The notes under the pieces are model-generated. The model saw nothing but the letters and a program-made list of their open reading frames with translations. It was not told the origin of the DNA and did no database searches. Source: Pseudomonadota bacterium (GTDB lineage: Bacteria > Pseudomonadota > Alphaproteobacteria > Acetobacterales > Acetobacteraceae). Taken from it: a stretch of 5,837 nucleotides of DNA. The stretch is taken from the NCBI GenBank assembly GCA_021808055.1, contig JAKBCH010000094.1:1-5837 (forward strand), read 5' to 3'. Both the position numbers and the translations under genes were made by a program. Shown here piece by piece: positions 1 to 5,837 of the stretch (within the stretch, counting starts at the first letter, position 1; each line of letters starts with the position of its first letter).

Positions 1-2131
1 TGGCCAGGCCATCGCGCGTACCCGTACCCCGGCCTATCTCATCGACGATGACGAAGCTTTTCGGACCGGCTTGGTGTAAAATCGCGGCGGTCTCGGTCAT
101 TTCCACCATGAAGGTGGAGCGGCCAGAGGCGAGGTCGTCCGCCGCCCCCACGCGCGAGAACAGCCTATCCACCAGCCCGAGTCGCATTTCCTCCGCCGGC
201 ACCGGCAGCCCCGCCTGCGCCAGCACCACCAGCAGCGCGTTCTGGCGCAGGAAGGTGGATTTGCCCGCCATGTTGGGGCCGGTGAGCAGCATCAACCGCT
301 GGCTGGGGGAAAGCTCGCACGCGTTGGGAATGAATCCGGTGCCGGGCGGGAGTGCGTCTTCCACCACCGGGTGGCGCCCAGCAGTTATGCGGAAGGCTTC
401 GGTATCTGAAAGCTCCGGGCAGCAATAACGGCCAGAAAGGGAAAGCTGGGCAGCATTTTGCAGCACATCCACCAGCGCCAGTGCCGCCGCGCATTCGGCC
501 AGCTTCTCCGCCACATCCAGCACTTGTTTGACCAGCCAGGAGAATACCAGCCGCTCCCGCGCGCCGGCGCGGGCACCGGCCTCGGTGATCCGGCGGTCCA
601 ACTCTGAAAGTTCCGGCTGGGTGAAGCGCGTCCCGTTGGCCATGCCCTGGCGGAGTTGCAGTTCAGGATAGGCCCGCAAAGCCTCCACCGCTCCGGCGGG
701 TGCTTCCAGCACATAGCCAAGCTGGGCGTGATGGCGGATTTTCAAAGCGGCGACGCCGTAGCGCTGGGCAAGTTCGGTCTGAAATTCCGCGATGATGCGG
801 CGGGTATCGTCCCGCAGGGCGCGCTCGGCATCCAGCTCGCCATCGAAGCCAGGGGCGATGGCGTTGCCTTCATCCAGCCGCAGCGGGGCGGGTTCGGCCA
901 GGGCGGCCTGCAAGGTCGTTAGCAAGTGCGGAGCCGGATTAAGGGCGGCGGCTTCCAGCAACGCCACCCCTTCCGGCAGCAAGGGGGCGAGGGCCATACC
1001 CGCTTTCAGCCCGGCTTTGATGGCGGCGAGGTCTCGTGGGCTGGCGCGGCCAAGCGCGATTCGGCCCAAAGCCCGGGCCATGTCTGGCGCACCCCGCAAG
1101 ACAGAGCGAATAGTCTCCGCCTGACCGGAATCCCGCAATGCGAGCCAGGCGGCCTGGCGGGCAAGCAAGGGTTCCAACGTGCAAAGCGGGGCGGTGACCC
1201 AGCTGGCCAGCAGCCGTGCCCCGGCGGGGGATACGGTGCGTTTGATGGCACCCAGCAAACTTCCCGCTTCTGCGCCGCCGCGGGCGTTGGCAAGCTCCAG
1301 GCTCTGGCGGGTGGCGGCATCCATGGCGAGCTGCCCGGAAAGCCCGGCGCTGGCAGGGCGCGAAAGCCGGGGCTGGCTGCCCATCTGCGTTGCCTCGATA
1401 TAGGCCAGCACGAAAGCAGCGGCGAGCACCTCGGCGGAGGAAAAATCCCCAAACGCATCCAGGCTGGCGGCGCCGAATTTCTGCGCCAACTCCCGCCGCG
1501 CCGACTCGGCATTCAGCGGCAGGGCCAGGGCCATACGTTTGGTTTCCACACGCCTTGCGGCATGGGGGCCAAGGGGAATTTCCTCCGCCGCCAAAATCTC
1601 CGCCGGGTCCAGACGCCCGAGAATAGCCGCAAGGCCATCCGCATCCGTCTGCTCGGTCTCGAACTGGCCGGTGGAAATATCCGCCCAGGCCAGCCCGAAC
1701 CGGCCTTCATGCGCCACGATGGCGGCGCAGAAATTCGCCCGCCCGGCCTCCAGCAATGCCTCCTCGGTTAGCGTGCCGGGGGTGACGAGCCGCACGACGC
1801 CGCGTTTGAGCAGCCCCTTGGCGCCGCGTGCCTTGGCCTCGGCCGGGTCTTCCAACTGCTCAACAATGGCCACGCGGAAGCCACGCCGGATGAGCCGGGC
1901 AAGGTAGATTTCCGCCTGGGAAACCGGCACGCCGCACATCGGGATAGGCTGGCCCTGGTGCTGGCCGCGGGCGGTGAGGGCGATATCGAGCGCCGCACTG
2001 GCGGCCTGGGCATCGGCAAAGAATAGCTCGTAGAAATCGCCCATGCGGAAGAACAGCAGCGCATCTTCATGCCGCGCCTTGATGGCAAACCATTGCGCCA
2101 TTGCCGGCGATGCACCCGAAGATTCCTTCAT
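1..2131 (-). CDS. mutS: DNA mismatch repair protein MutS, N-terminal 710 codons (C-terminus beyond left edge)
   Basis: MutS is the cytoplasmic ATPase that binds mismatches and small loops after replication and recruits MutL. One uninterrupted minus-strand frame runs to the window edge. The mismatch-reading motif GDFYELF is at residues 31-37, with Phe33 and Glu35 matching E. coli Phe36 and Glu38. By analogy with E. coli, the connector, lever and clamp domains fill about 115-560. The ATPase domain shows Walker A GPNMAGKS (618-625, Lys624), the signature loop ADDLASGRSTFMVEM, and Walker B DEIGRGT starting at Asp697 (E. coli Asp693). The family is usually about 850-900 residues, so roughly 150-190 residues, including the dimerisation helix-turn-helix, lie outside. 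The ATG at 2131 is the first start after an in-frame stop at 2141-2143 and fits family length; no strong Shine-Dalgarno is visible. Arg706 sits where an aromatic residue (GTSTYDGL in E. coli) is usual. The gene lies 74 bases after a same-strand c-di-GMP gene, so co-transcription is possible. Confidence 0.98.
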   Translation of the reverse strand, partial: MKESSGASPAMAQWFAIKARHEDALLFFRMGDFYELFFADAQAASAALDIALTARGQHQGQPIPMCGVPVSQAEIYLARLIRRGFRVAIVEQLEDPAEAKARGAKGLLKRGVVRLVTPGTLTEEALLEAGRANFCAAIVAHEGRFGLAWADISTGQFETEQTDADGLAAILGRLDPAEILAAEEIPLGPHAARRVETKRMALALPLNAESARRELAQKFGAASLDAFGDFSSAEVLAAAFVLAYIEATQMGSQPRLSRPASAGLSGQLAMDAATRQSLELANARGGAEAGSLLGAIKRTVSPAGARLLASWVTAPLCTLEPLLARQAAWLALRDSGQAETIRSVLRGAPDMARALGRIALGRASPRDLAAIKAGLKAGMALAPLLPEGVALLEAAALNPAPHLLTTLQAALAEPAPLRLDEGNAIAPGFDGELDAERALRDDTRRIIAEFQTELAQRYGVAALKIRHHAQLGYVLEAPAGAVEALRAYPELQLRQGMANGTRFTQPELSELDRRITEAGARAGARERLVFSWLVKQVLDVAEKLAECAAALALVDVLQNAAQLSLSGRYCCPELSDTEAFRITAGRHPVVEDALPPGTGFIPNACELSPSQRLMLLTGPNMAGKSTFLRQNALLVVLAQAGLPVPAEEMRLGLVDRLFSRVGAADDLASGRSTFMVEMTETAAILHQAGPKSFVIVDEIGRGTGTRDGLA

Positions 2132-2205
2132 GACCGCGCATTAAGCCATTCCTGGCCTTTGAGGCAAAGGGATGAGTTTTAGGACATTGCCAGATCCTGT
2201 TCGTT
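2132..2205. other. 74-base gap between the c-di-GMP enzyme gene and mutS
   Basis: The gap separates two minus-strand genes and is too short for another gene. It contains a short inverted repeat (2156-2170). On the minus strand the purine-rich AGGA nearest to the mutS start is about 18 bases away, too far to be a good ribosome binding site. I see no convincing -35/-10 pair for a separate mutS promoter and no T-tract of a strong intrinsic terminator. Read-through from the upstream gene is therefore possible. Confidence 0.6.
2156..2170. repeat. Small inverted repeat (6-base arms, 3-base loop) upstream of mutS
   Basis: CCTTTG and CAAAGG are perfect complementary arms around AGG. The structure lies after the stop of the c-di-GMP gene and 24 bases before the mutS start. 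It lacks a following T-run on the minus strand, so it is a poor intrinsic terminator. It may be a weak attenuating hairpin, a protein site, or chance. Confidence 0.3.
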
Positions 2206-4629
2206 TCAGGCAGAACCGATCGCGCTGTGAGCACTGGAGATGGCCCCAACCCGCCCGGCGCGCTCCTGTGACGCGACAAGCTTGACGAAGTTCTCCGCGC
2301 TGAGCGGCTGGTGAAACAAAAATCCCTGCGCCTGATGGCAGCCATAAGAATGCAGGATTTCAGCCTGCTCCCTGGTTTCCACCCCCTCGGCCGTCACCGT
2401 CAGGTTCATCCCCTCGGCGAGGCCGATAATGGCAAGCACGATCGAGCTGTCGGCTTTTTCATGCCCAAGATCGCGAATGAAGGAGCTGTCGATCTTGACC
2501 TTGCCGAAGGGAAAACGGCGCAGATAGGAAAGCGAGGAATAGCCGGTGCCGAAATCATCCAGCGCGATCCGCACGCCTTGCCCATGTAGTTGCCATAGCG
2601 CGTCATGTGTCAACTTGCTGGAGTCCAGCATGGTGCTCTCCACTACCTCCAGCTCCAGCCGCCCAGGTGCGAGGCCGGTGCCGGCGAGAACGCTGGTGAC
2701 ATGCTCCACGATCGTGGGGTTGCGCATGAGCAACGGCGAGAAATTGACCGCGACGCAGAGCTCGCCCGGCCAGGCAACGGCTTGTTCACAAGCTTGGCGC
2801 AGGACGAAATCGCTGATTTCCCCGATCATTCCGCCCTCCTCGGCAAGCGGAATGAAATCCGCTGCCGGTACGTTGCCAAGCTCAGGGTGCTGCCAGCGCA
2901 AAAGCGCCTCGGCTCCGGTGATGCGGTTATCCCTGAGATCGATAATAGGCTGGAACATCACGCTCAGCTCACCGCGCGGCAGCGCCTTGCGCAATGCCGT
3001 CTGCAGCGCCCGGCGCGCCTGCATCGCCTCGTCCATCTCCTGGTCGAACACGCGTACGATGCCCCGCCCGTCGCTCTTGGCGCGGTAGAGGGCGAGGTCC
3101 GCGTTATGCATCAGCTGCTCAGGACTTGCGGCATCCTGCGGGGCCATGGTGATGCCGACGGAGACGCCGATCTGCAGCAACTGCCCATCGAACTGAAACG
3201 GGCGCATGATGCGCTCGATAACGCGCGCGGCGATGTTCAGCGCCTCGGCCTTTTCCGTCGTGATCACGATGATGGCGAATTCATCGCCGCCCAGCCTCGC
3301 CGCGAGGTCGAATTCCCTTACGCAGCCGCGCAGCCGCTCCGCCACGGCCACCAGCACGGCATCGCCAGTGGCGTGGCCCAGCGTGTCGTTGATGATCTTG
3401 AAATTATCGAGGTCGAGGCTGAGCAGCGCGAAGCCGGTGGTGGTGGCGCTGTTGCAGCACTGGTGCAGCACTTCCGAGAAGAGCACGCGGTTGGCAAGCC
3501 TGGTTAGGCTGTCATGCCGGGCGAGGAAGGAAATATGCTCCTGCTGGCGGCGCTGGCCGGTGATATCCGAGCCGACGCCATGATATCCGCCGAAGCGGCC
3601 GTTCTTATCCAGAATCGGCTTGCCAGTAAGCGACCAGTAACGCAGCTCGCCCCCTACCGTTACGGTTACCACGATGTCCCGGAAGGGCGAGCGTTCGCGG
3701 ATGGCGCGTTGCAGCCGGTCGATTGCGGTGCCGGGGGATGCATCCTTCATTGCCGCCTCACCCAGCATCGCCGCCGGAAAAATGCCGCGGAAGCTCTCCG
3801 CCGGGCGCTGCGCCACCTGGGCGAGGCGCCGGCTGACCTTTTGCAGCTCCATCTGGGCGTTGGTCTCCCAAAGCCAGTCGGAGGCCGTTTCCTCGAAATC
3901 GCGCAGCAGCAACCGGATAACCTCGGCGTTTTCCTCCAGCCGGATGGCGCCGATGGCGCGCTCGTTCATGCGGCGGTTAAGATAGACAATACAGAATCCC
4001 GTGAGGCCGATGAAGGAGAGCAGATTCAGCACCGCAAACAAGTCCGCCTGGTGGGACATGATGACGGCGACAAAAATACCAGCCGAAACAGGCAACCAAA
4101 AAGCGAGGGCGCATACCGCAGGAAACACCATGACCGGCGTTGCCAGGCAGCCGGTCATAATTCCATAAAGAAGGTTGGTTTGGCCGGAATTGGCTTCTTT
4201 TAAAGTAACGACCAGAAAGCAGCACCAAAAAAGCCCCAGAAGAAACAGAGTCCGCGCCATTTGGGCGATGTACTCTTTTGCGTCCTGCTGGGTGGAGACC
4301 GAGAGGCGCAGCCAGCGATAAGCATTAAAAATAATAGTGAAATAGCATGCTGAAACGCCACCGGTCGTGGCTAGCAGGGCAATTTTGTCAGGTAAGAAAT
4401 AAAAATCTGTGTAAATTAGAACGACCGTGCTCAGGCCGAGCAGGGATATCGCGCTCATCACGTAGCTGAAATCCTTGGCCTGATCGAGAAACAGCCGTTC
4501 GCTTAAATCCGGTGGAATATTTGTGCCCATAGCCAAACTTCGTGCGGCCCAACGCAGCCGCACGAACGATAGCCTCGGGCGCAACCAGTGGAGAGCCCGA
4601 TCAAAAAAAGCTGACGACGACTTGGTCAT
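2206..4629 (-). CDS. Membrane-anchored PAS-GGDEF-EAL protein, predicted bifunctional diguanylate cyclase/c-di-GMP phosphodiesterase
   Basis: The 807-residue inner-membrane protein is predicted to make c-di-GMP from two GTP (GGDEF) and hydrolyse it to pGpG (EAL), a switch usually tied to motility and biofilm. About six hydrophobic segments lie between residues 55 and 217. A PAS domain follows at about 244-358 (SDWLWET near 250-256, ending in GVGSDITGQR), then GGDEF at about 365-528 and EAL at about 540-785. The cyclase site is intact: GGDEF 447-451, metal Asp406, and the RxxD inhibitory site Arg438-Asp441 exactly five residues before GGDEF. The phosphodiesterase site is intact: Gln560, EALLRW from Glu574, Asn629, Glu661, DDFGTGYSSL from Asp691, Lys712, Glu748 and Gln768. 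ATG 4629 is the only ATG downstream of an in-frame stop at 4651-4653 until Met34 (4530); neither has a clear Shine-Dalgarno, so the start is less certain. The membrane part looks AT-richer than the catalytic part. The signal sensed is unknown; which activity dominates cannot be read from sequence. Confidence 0.97.
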   Translation of the reverse strand: MTKSSSAFFDRALHWLRPRLSFVRLRWAARSLAMGTNIPPDLSERLFLDQAKDFSYVMSAISLLGLSTVVLIYTDFYFLPDKIALLATTGGVSACYFTIIFNAYRWLRLSVSTQQDAKEYIAQMARTLFLLGLFWCCFLVVTLKEANSGQTNLLYGIMTGCLATPVMVFPAVCALAFWLPVSAGIFVAVIMSHQADLFAVLNLLSFIGLTGFCIVYLNRRMNERAIGAIRLEENAEVIRLLLRDFEETASDWLWETNAQMELQKVSRRLAQVAQRPAESFRGIFPAAMLGEAAMKDASPGTAIDRLQRAIRERSPFRDIVVTVTVGGELRYWSLTGKPILDKNGRFGGYHGVGSDITGQRRQQEHISFLARHDSLTRLANRVLFSEVLHQCCNSATTTGFALLSLDLDNFKIINDTLGHATGDAVLVAVAERLRGCVREFDLAARLGGDEFAIIVITTEKAEALNIAARVIERIMRPFQFDGQLLQIGVSVGITMAPQDAASPEQLMHNADLALYRAKSDGRGIVRVFDQEMDEAMQARRALQTALRKALPRGELSVMFQPIIDLRDNRITGAEALLRWQHPELGNVPAADFIPLAEEGGMIGEISDFVLRQACEQAVAWPGELCVAVNFSPLLMRNPTIVEHVTSVLAGTGLAPGRLELEVVESTMLDSSKLTHDALWQLHGQGVRIALDDFGTGYSSLSYLRRFPFGKVKIDSSFIRDLGHEKADSSIVLAIIGLAEGMNLTVTAEGVETREQAEILHSYGCHQAQGFLFHQPLSAENFVKLVASQERAGRVGAISSAHSAIGSA

Positions 4630-4959
4630 GTTTGGGGGAACAATAAGCCTTCATGCGCTGAAAAAAACAAAAAACGCTCCCCCAGAAAACTCAACCTTAC
4701 GTACTGTCTTTTTTGGGAACCCGCCACCTTTAATTGATGGCTTCATTTTGTTTCAAAGCGCCAGATGAAAAGAAATTATTTTTATATTTTGGGCGTTTTT
4801 TTGCGAGGCGACCTTGGAGAGGCCGGGCAATAACGCAGTAAGCGAACGCACACGGTGTATAAATAACAATATGATAATATAAAAGCTTAAGACAAAAAGT
4901 GAAGAAAACAAGAATGGCGAGAGGATTGCCAAGCGCTCTCACAAACATCGTCTCTTTTT

Positions 4960-4992
4960 GTAAACAAAACTTTTACCTACATCTTTTAGTAG
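4960..4992. repeat. Two adjacent short inverted repeats upstream of the acyltransferase gene
   Basis: GTAAA (4960-4964) pairs with TTTAC (4972-4976) across 7 bases. Immediately after it, CTAC (4977-4980) pairs with GTAG (4989-4992) across 8 bases. The two near-equal units (17 and 16 bases) abut one another, 53-85 bases before the ATG, where an operator would be expected. The arms are short and the region is AT-rich, so chance is a real alternative. Confidence 0.25.
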
Positions 4993-5030
4993 ATTTAGTT
5001 AATAATCTTTCTTGTTTTTGGTTGCAAGTC

Positions 5031-5036
5031 AAGGGA
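5031..5036 (+). promoter_or_regulatory. Ribosome binding site that fixes the acyltransferase start
   Basis: AAGGGA lies 8 bases before the ATG at 5045. The in-frame upstream TTG at 5012 has no purine-rich site in front of it, so this motif favours ATG 5045 and a 241-residue product over a 252-residue one. Confidence 0.75.
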
Positions 5037-5044
5037 AATTTACC

Positions 5045-5770
5045 ATGAGTTCACTCAAATATCAGACAACCGGCCTTGTCCGCGGGCAGGTTCTCGACCG
5101 ACCTGAGGGGTTGACCGCGAAACTGGCCTTGGACGAGCAGACAAAGGCGGATGCTTTTTCAATCCGCCATGCAAGCTATCTTTCTGGCGGATATATCGAC
5201 CCCATACCCGGCGGGCAGTTTTCTGACGCGGACGATTTCCTGCCCAATAGCCGGTGCGTGGTGATCTACAAGCATGGGCGCCCTGCGGCCTCCGTGCGGC
5301 TTTGCACGCTGATCGACGATCCTGCGCTGACCGGCTGGAGCGAGATTCCCGCTAAGCGCATCTTCCCCGAGGAGGTGATGGCCCTGGCCGGGGGCGTGCA
5401 GACCGGGCGTCCGGCGAAGCTTACCGAGATCAACCGGCTCGTGCGCCATCCCGATTTCACCAATGATTTTATGCTGGTCTTCGTTTTGTACCGCTTCGTC
5501 TCTTTCCTGGTGATCGAGGAAGGAGCGGACATGATGTTGAACTGCGTGCGGCGGAACCACACGCCTTTCTATAAACGCATGCATTTTGAATATGTTGCCG
5601 GGCCGCGCCGCTATGCCGGGGTGAAGTTCGAGACGAACCTGATGCTTTGCCCCAGCGCGCGTTACGACCAGCTGATGTCGGATATTCCCTTCGTCGCCAC
5701 CGATGCTTCAACCAAGCAGGCCTACGGCAACTTACTCGCGGGGGAGACCGTGAAGGTTTTCATGGACTGA
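5045..5770 (+). CDS. FeeM/LuxI-like N-acyltransferase (N-acyl amino acid synthase-type GNAT)
   Basis: The 241-residue protein is soluble, with no signal peptide. It resembles the GNAT-fold group that includes FeeM (N-acyl amino acid synthase) and LuxI autoinducer synthases, which move a fatty acyl chain from acyl carrier protein or CoA to an amine. Landmarks follow the LuxI order: Arg41 in IRHASY, the acidic patch DADD (61-64), the strand AASVRLCTL with Arg85, and EINRLVRHP with Glu128 and Arg131, matching the E-x-S-R motif of LuxI proteins. The C-terminal half has VLYRFVSFLVIEEGAD (147-162) and RNHTPFYKRMHFEY (170-183), typical of the acyl-chain-binding half of GNAT proteins. The start at ATG 5045 rests on the ribosome binding site at 5031-5036. 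The acyl donor and amine acceptor cannot be read from sequence; a PEP-CTERM/exosortase-associated acyltransferase or another GNAT is the main alternative. It diverges from a c-di-GMP enzyme gene, and another gene seems to follow after 44 bases, suggesting an operon. Confidence 0.8.
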   Translation: MSSLKYQTTGLVRGQVLDRPEGLTAKLALDEQTKADAFSIRHASYLSGGYIDPIPGGQFSDADDFLPNSRCVVIYKHGRPAASVRLCTLIDDPALTGWSEIPAKRIFPEEVMALAGGVQTGRPAKLTEINRLVRHPDFTNDFMLVFVLYRFVSFLVIEEGADMMLNCVRRNHTPFYKRMHFEYVAGPRRYAGVKFETNLMLCPSARYDQLMSDIPFVATDASTKQAYGNLLAGETVKVFMD

Positions 5771-5801
5771 TCCCCCCAGCATTCCACCATCCAAAATATT
5801 C

Positions 5802-5806
5802 AAGGA
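5802..5806 (+). promoter_or_regulatory. Ribosome binding site of the right-edge gene
   Basis: AAGGA sits 8 bases before the ATG at 5815, and about 14 bases before the alternative ATG at 5821. The spacing favours 5815. Confidence 0.5.
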
Positions 5807-5814
5807 TCTTTCAG

Positions 5815-5837
5815 ATGCATATGCTCACAACCGCCAT
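5815..5837 (+). CDS. Start of an unidentified gene, cut by the right edge
   Basis: Only seven codons are visible, reading MHMLTTA before the edge, too few to identify a product. The case for a gene is the well-spaced AAGGA upstream, the same strand, and the 44-base gap to the acyltransferase with no terminator hairpin between them. That arrangement suggests co-transcription with the acyltransferase. ATG 5821 is a possible alternative start. Confidence 0.45.

Larger units (their letters stand above)
4630..5044. promoter_or_regulatory. AT-rich divergent intergenic region, 415 bases
   Basis: This region separates the minus-strand c-di-GMP enzyme from the plus-strand acyltransferase, so it should carry promoters for both. 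It is visibly AT-richer than the flanking genes, with many A and T runs (for example 4770-4800 and 4860-4890). I could not settle on a -35/-10 pair in either direction. For the minus-strand gene, TTGAAA at about 4750-4755 followed 16-17 bases later by an AT-rich hexamer is a weak candidate. Several TATAAT-like hexamers at 4858-4883 lack matching -35 boxes. It holds short inverted repeats at 4919-4940 and 4960-4992 and a 9-base palindrome at 4850-4858. No convincing gene was found here; a 72-codon minus-strand frame was judged doubtful. Confidence 0.6.

Noticed and set aside
926..1771. 281-codon plus-strand open frame opposite mutS
   Set aside because: It lies codon-on-codon opposite an intact, well-recognised mutS reading frame. 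Long antisense open frames are expected in GC-rich genes, and its translation (rich in Gly, Arg, Gln, Pro) resembles no family.
2605..3507. 300-codon plus-strand open frame opposite the GGDEF/EAL domains
   Set aside because: It is antisense to catalytic residues of a complete enzyme, has a His/Arg/Ala-rich low-information translation and no ribosome binding site evidence.
3514..4203. 229-codon plus-strand open frame opposite the PAS and membrane part of the c-di-GMP enzyme
   Set aside because: It is a shadow of the real minus-strand gene; the translation shows no recognisable domain.
4850..4858. ACACGGTGT 9-base palindrome and the nearby TATAAA-like hexamers as a promoter/operator
   Set aside because: The dyad is short and no -35 element lies at 16-18 bases upstream of any of the -10-like hexamers, so a specific promoter could not be supported.
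4919..4940. GAGAG/CTCTC dyad with 12-base loop as a terminator
   Set aside because: The arms are only 5 bases long and the loop is large. The T-rich run on the plus strand begins more than 10 bases later, so it does not look like an intrinsic terminator.
4730..4948. 72-codon minus-strand frame in the intergenic region with a hydrophobic N-terminal half
   Set aside because: The translation could be a small membrane protein, but hydrophobic runs arise easily from AT-rich DNA. The only purine-rich motif (AGAGA) sits almost against the ATG. It was kept out of the gene list; conservation in relatives would revive it.
5012..5044. TTG start at 5012 adding 11 residues to the acyltransferase
   Set aside because: There is no ribosome binding site ahead of the TTG, whereas ATG 5045 has AAGGGA at good spacing; the extra residues show no family similarity.
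1..5837. CRISPR arrays, tRNA genes, insertion sequences, retron or defence systems
   Set aside because: I searched both strands by eye for spaced direct repeats, tRNA-like T-loop sequences, transposase motifs and reverse transcriptase motifs and found none.

Overview
The window looks like a chromosomal segment of a GC-rich alphaproteobacterium. The MutS sequence reads like alphaproteobacterial MutS (GPNMAGKS Walker A, ADDLASGRSTFMVEM signature loop). An acid-tolerant or Acetobacteraceae-type relative is possible, but this is an impression from codon use and protein character, not a database result. There are no RNA genes, insertion sequences or CRISPR arrays that I can see.

Layout: positions 1-2131 (minus strand) hold the first 710 codons of mutS, cut by the left edge just after the Walker B motif. 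A 74-base gap with a small inverted repeat separates it from the next gene. Positions 2206-4629 (minus strand) hold an 807-residue membrane-anchored cyclic-di-GMP enzyme. It has about six N-terminal membrane helices, then PAS, GGDEF and EAL domains, with both catalytic sites and the GGDEF inhibitory site intact. Positions 4630-5044 are a clearly AT-richer divergent control region with no convincing gene. Positions 5045-5770 (plus strand) hold a 241-residue acyltransferase of the FeeM/LuxI-like GNAT group, which makes N-acyl amino acid or acyl-homoserine-lactone-like molecules. After 44 bases a further gene with a good ribosome binding site appears to start at 5815 and runs off the right edge.

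Functionally, mutS is post-replicative mismatch repair housekeeping. The other two complete genes are both signalling-type enzymes: one can make and break the intracellular second messenger c-di-GMP, and the other probably makes a fatty-acyl small molecule. They diverge from one shared intergenic region, so joint regulation is possible but not shown. The least understood elements are the acyltransferase with its unseen downstream partner, the membrane sensor module of the c-di-GMP enzyme, and the adjacent inverted repeats ahead of the acyltransferase.
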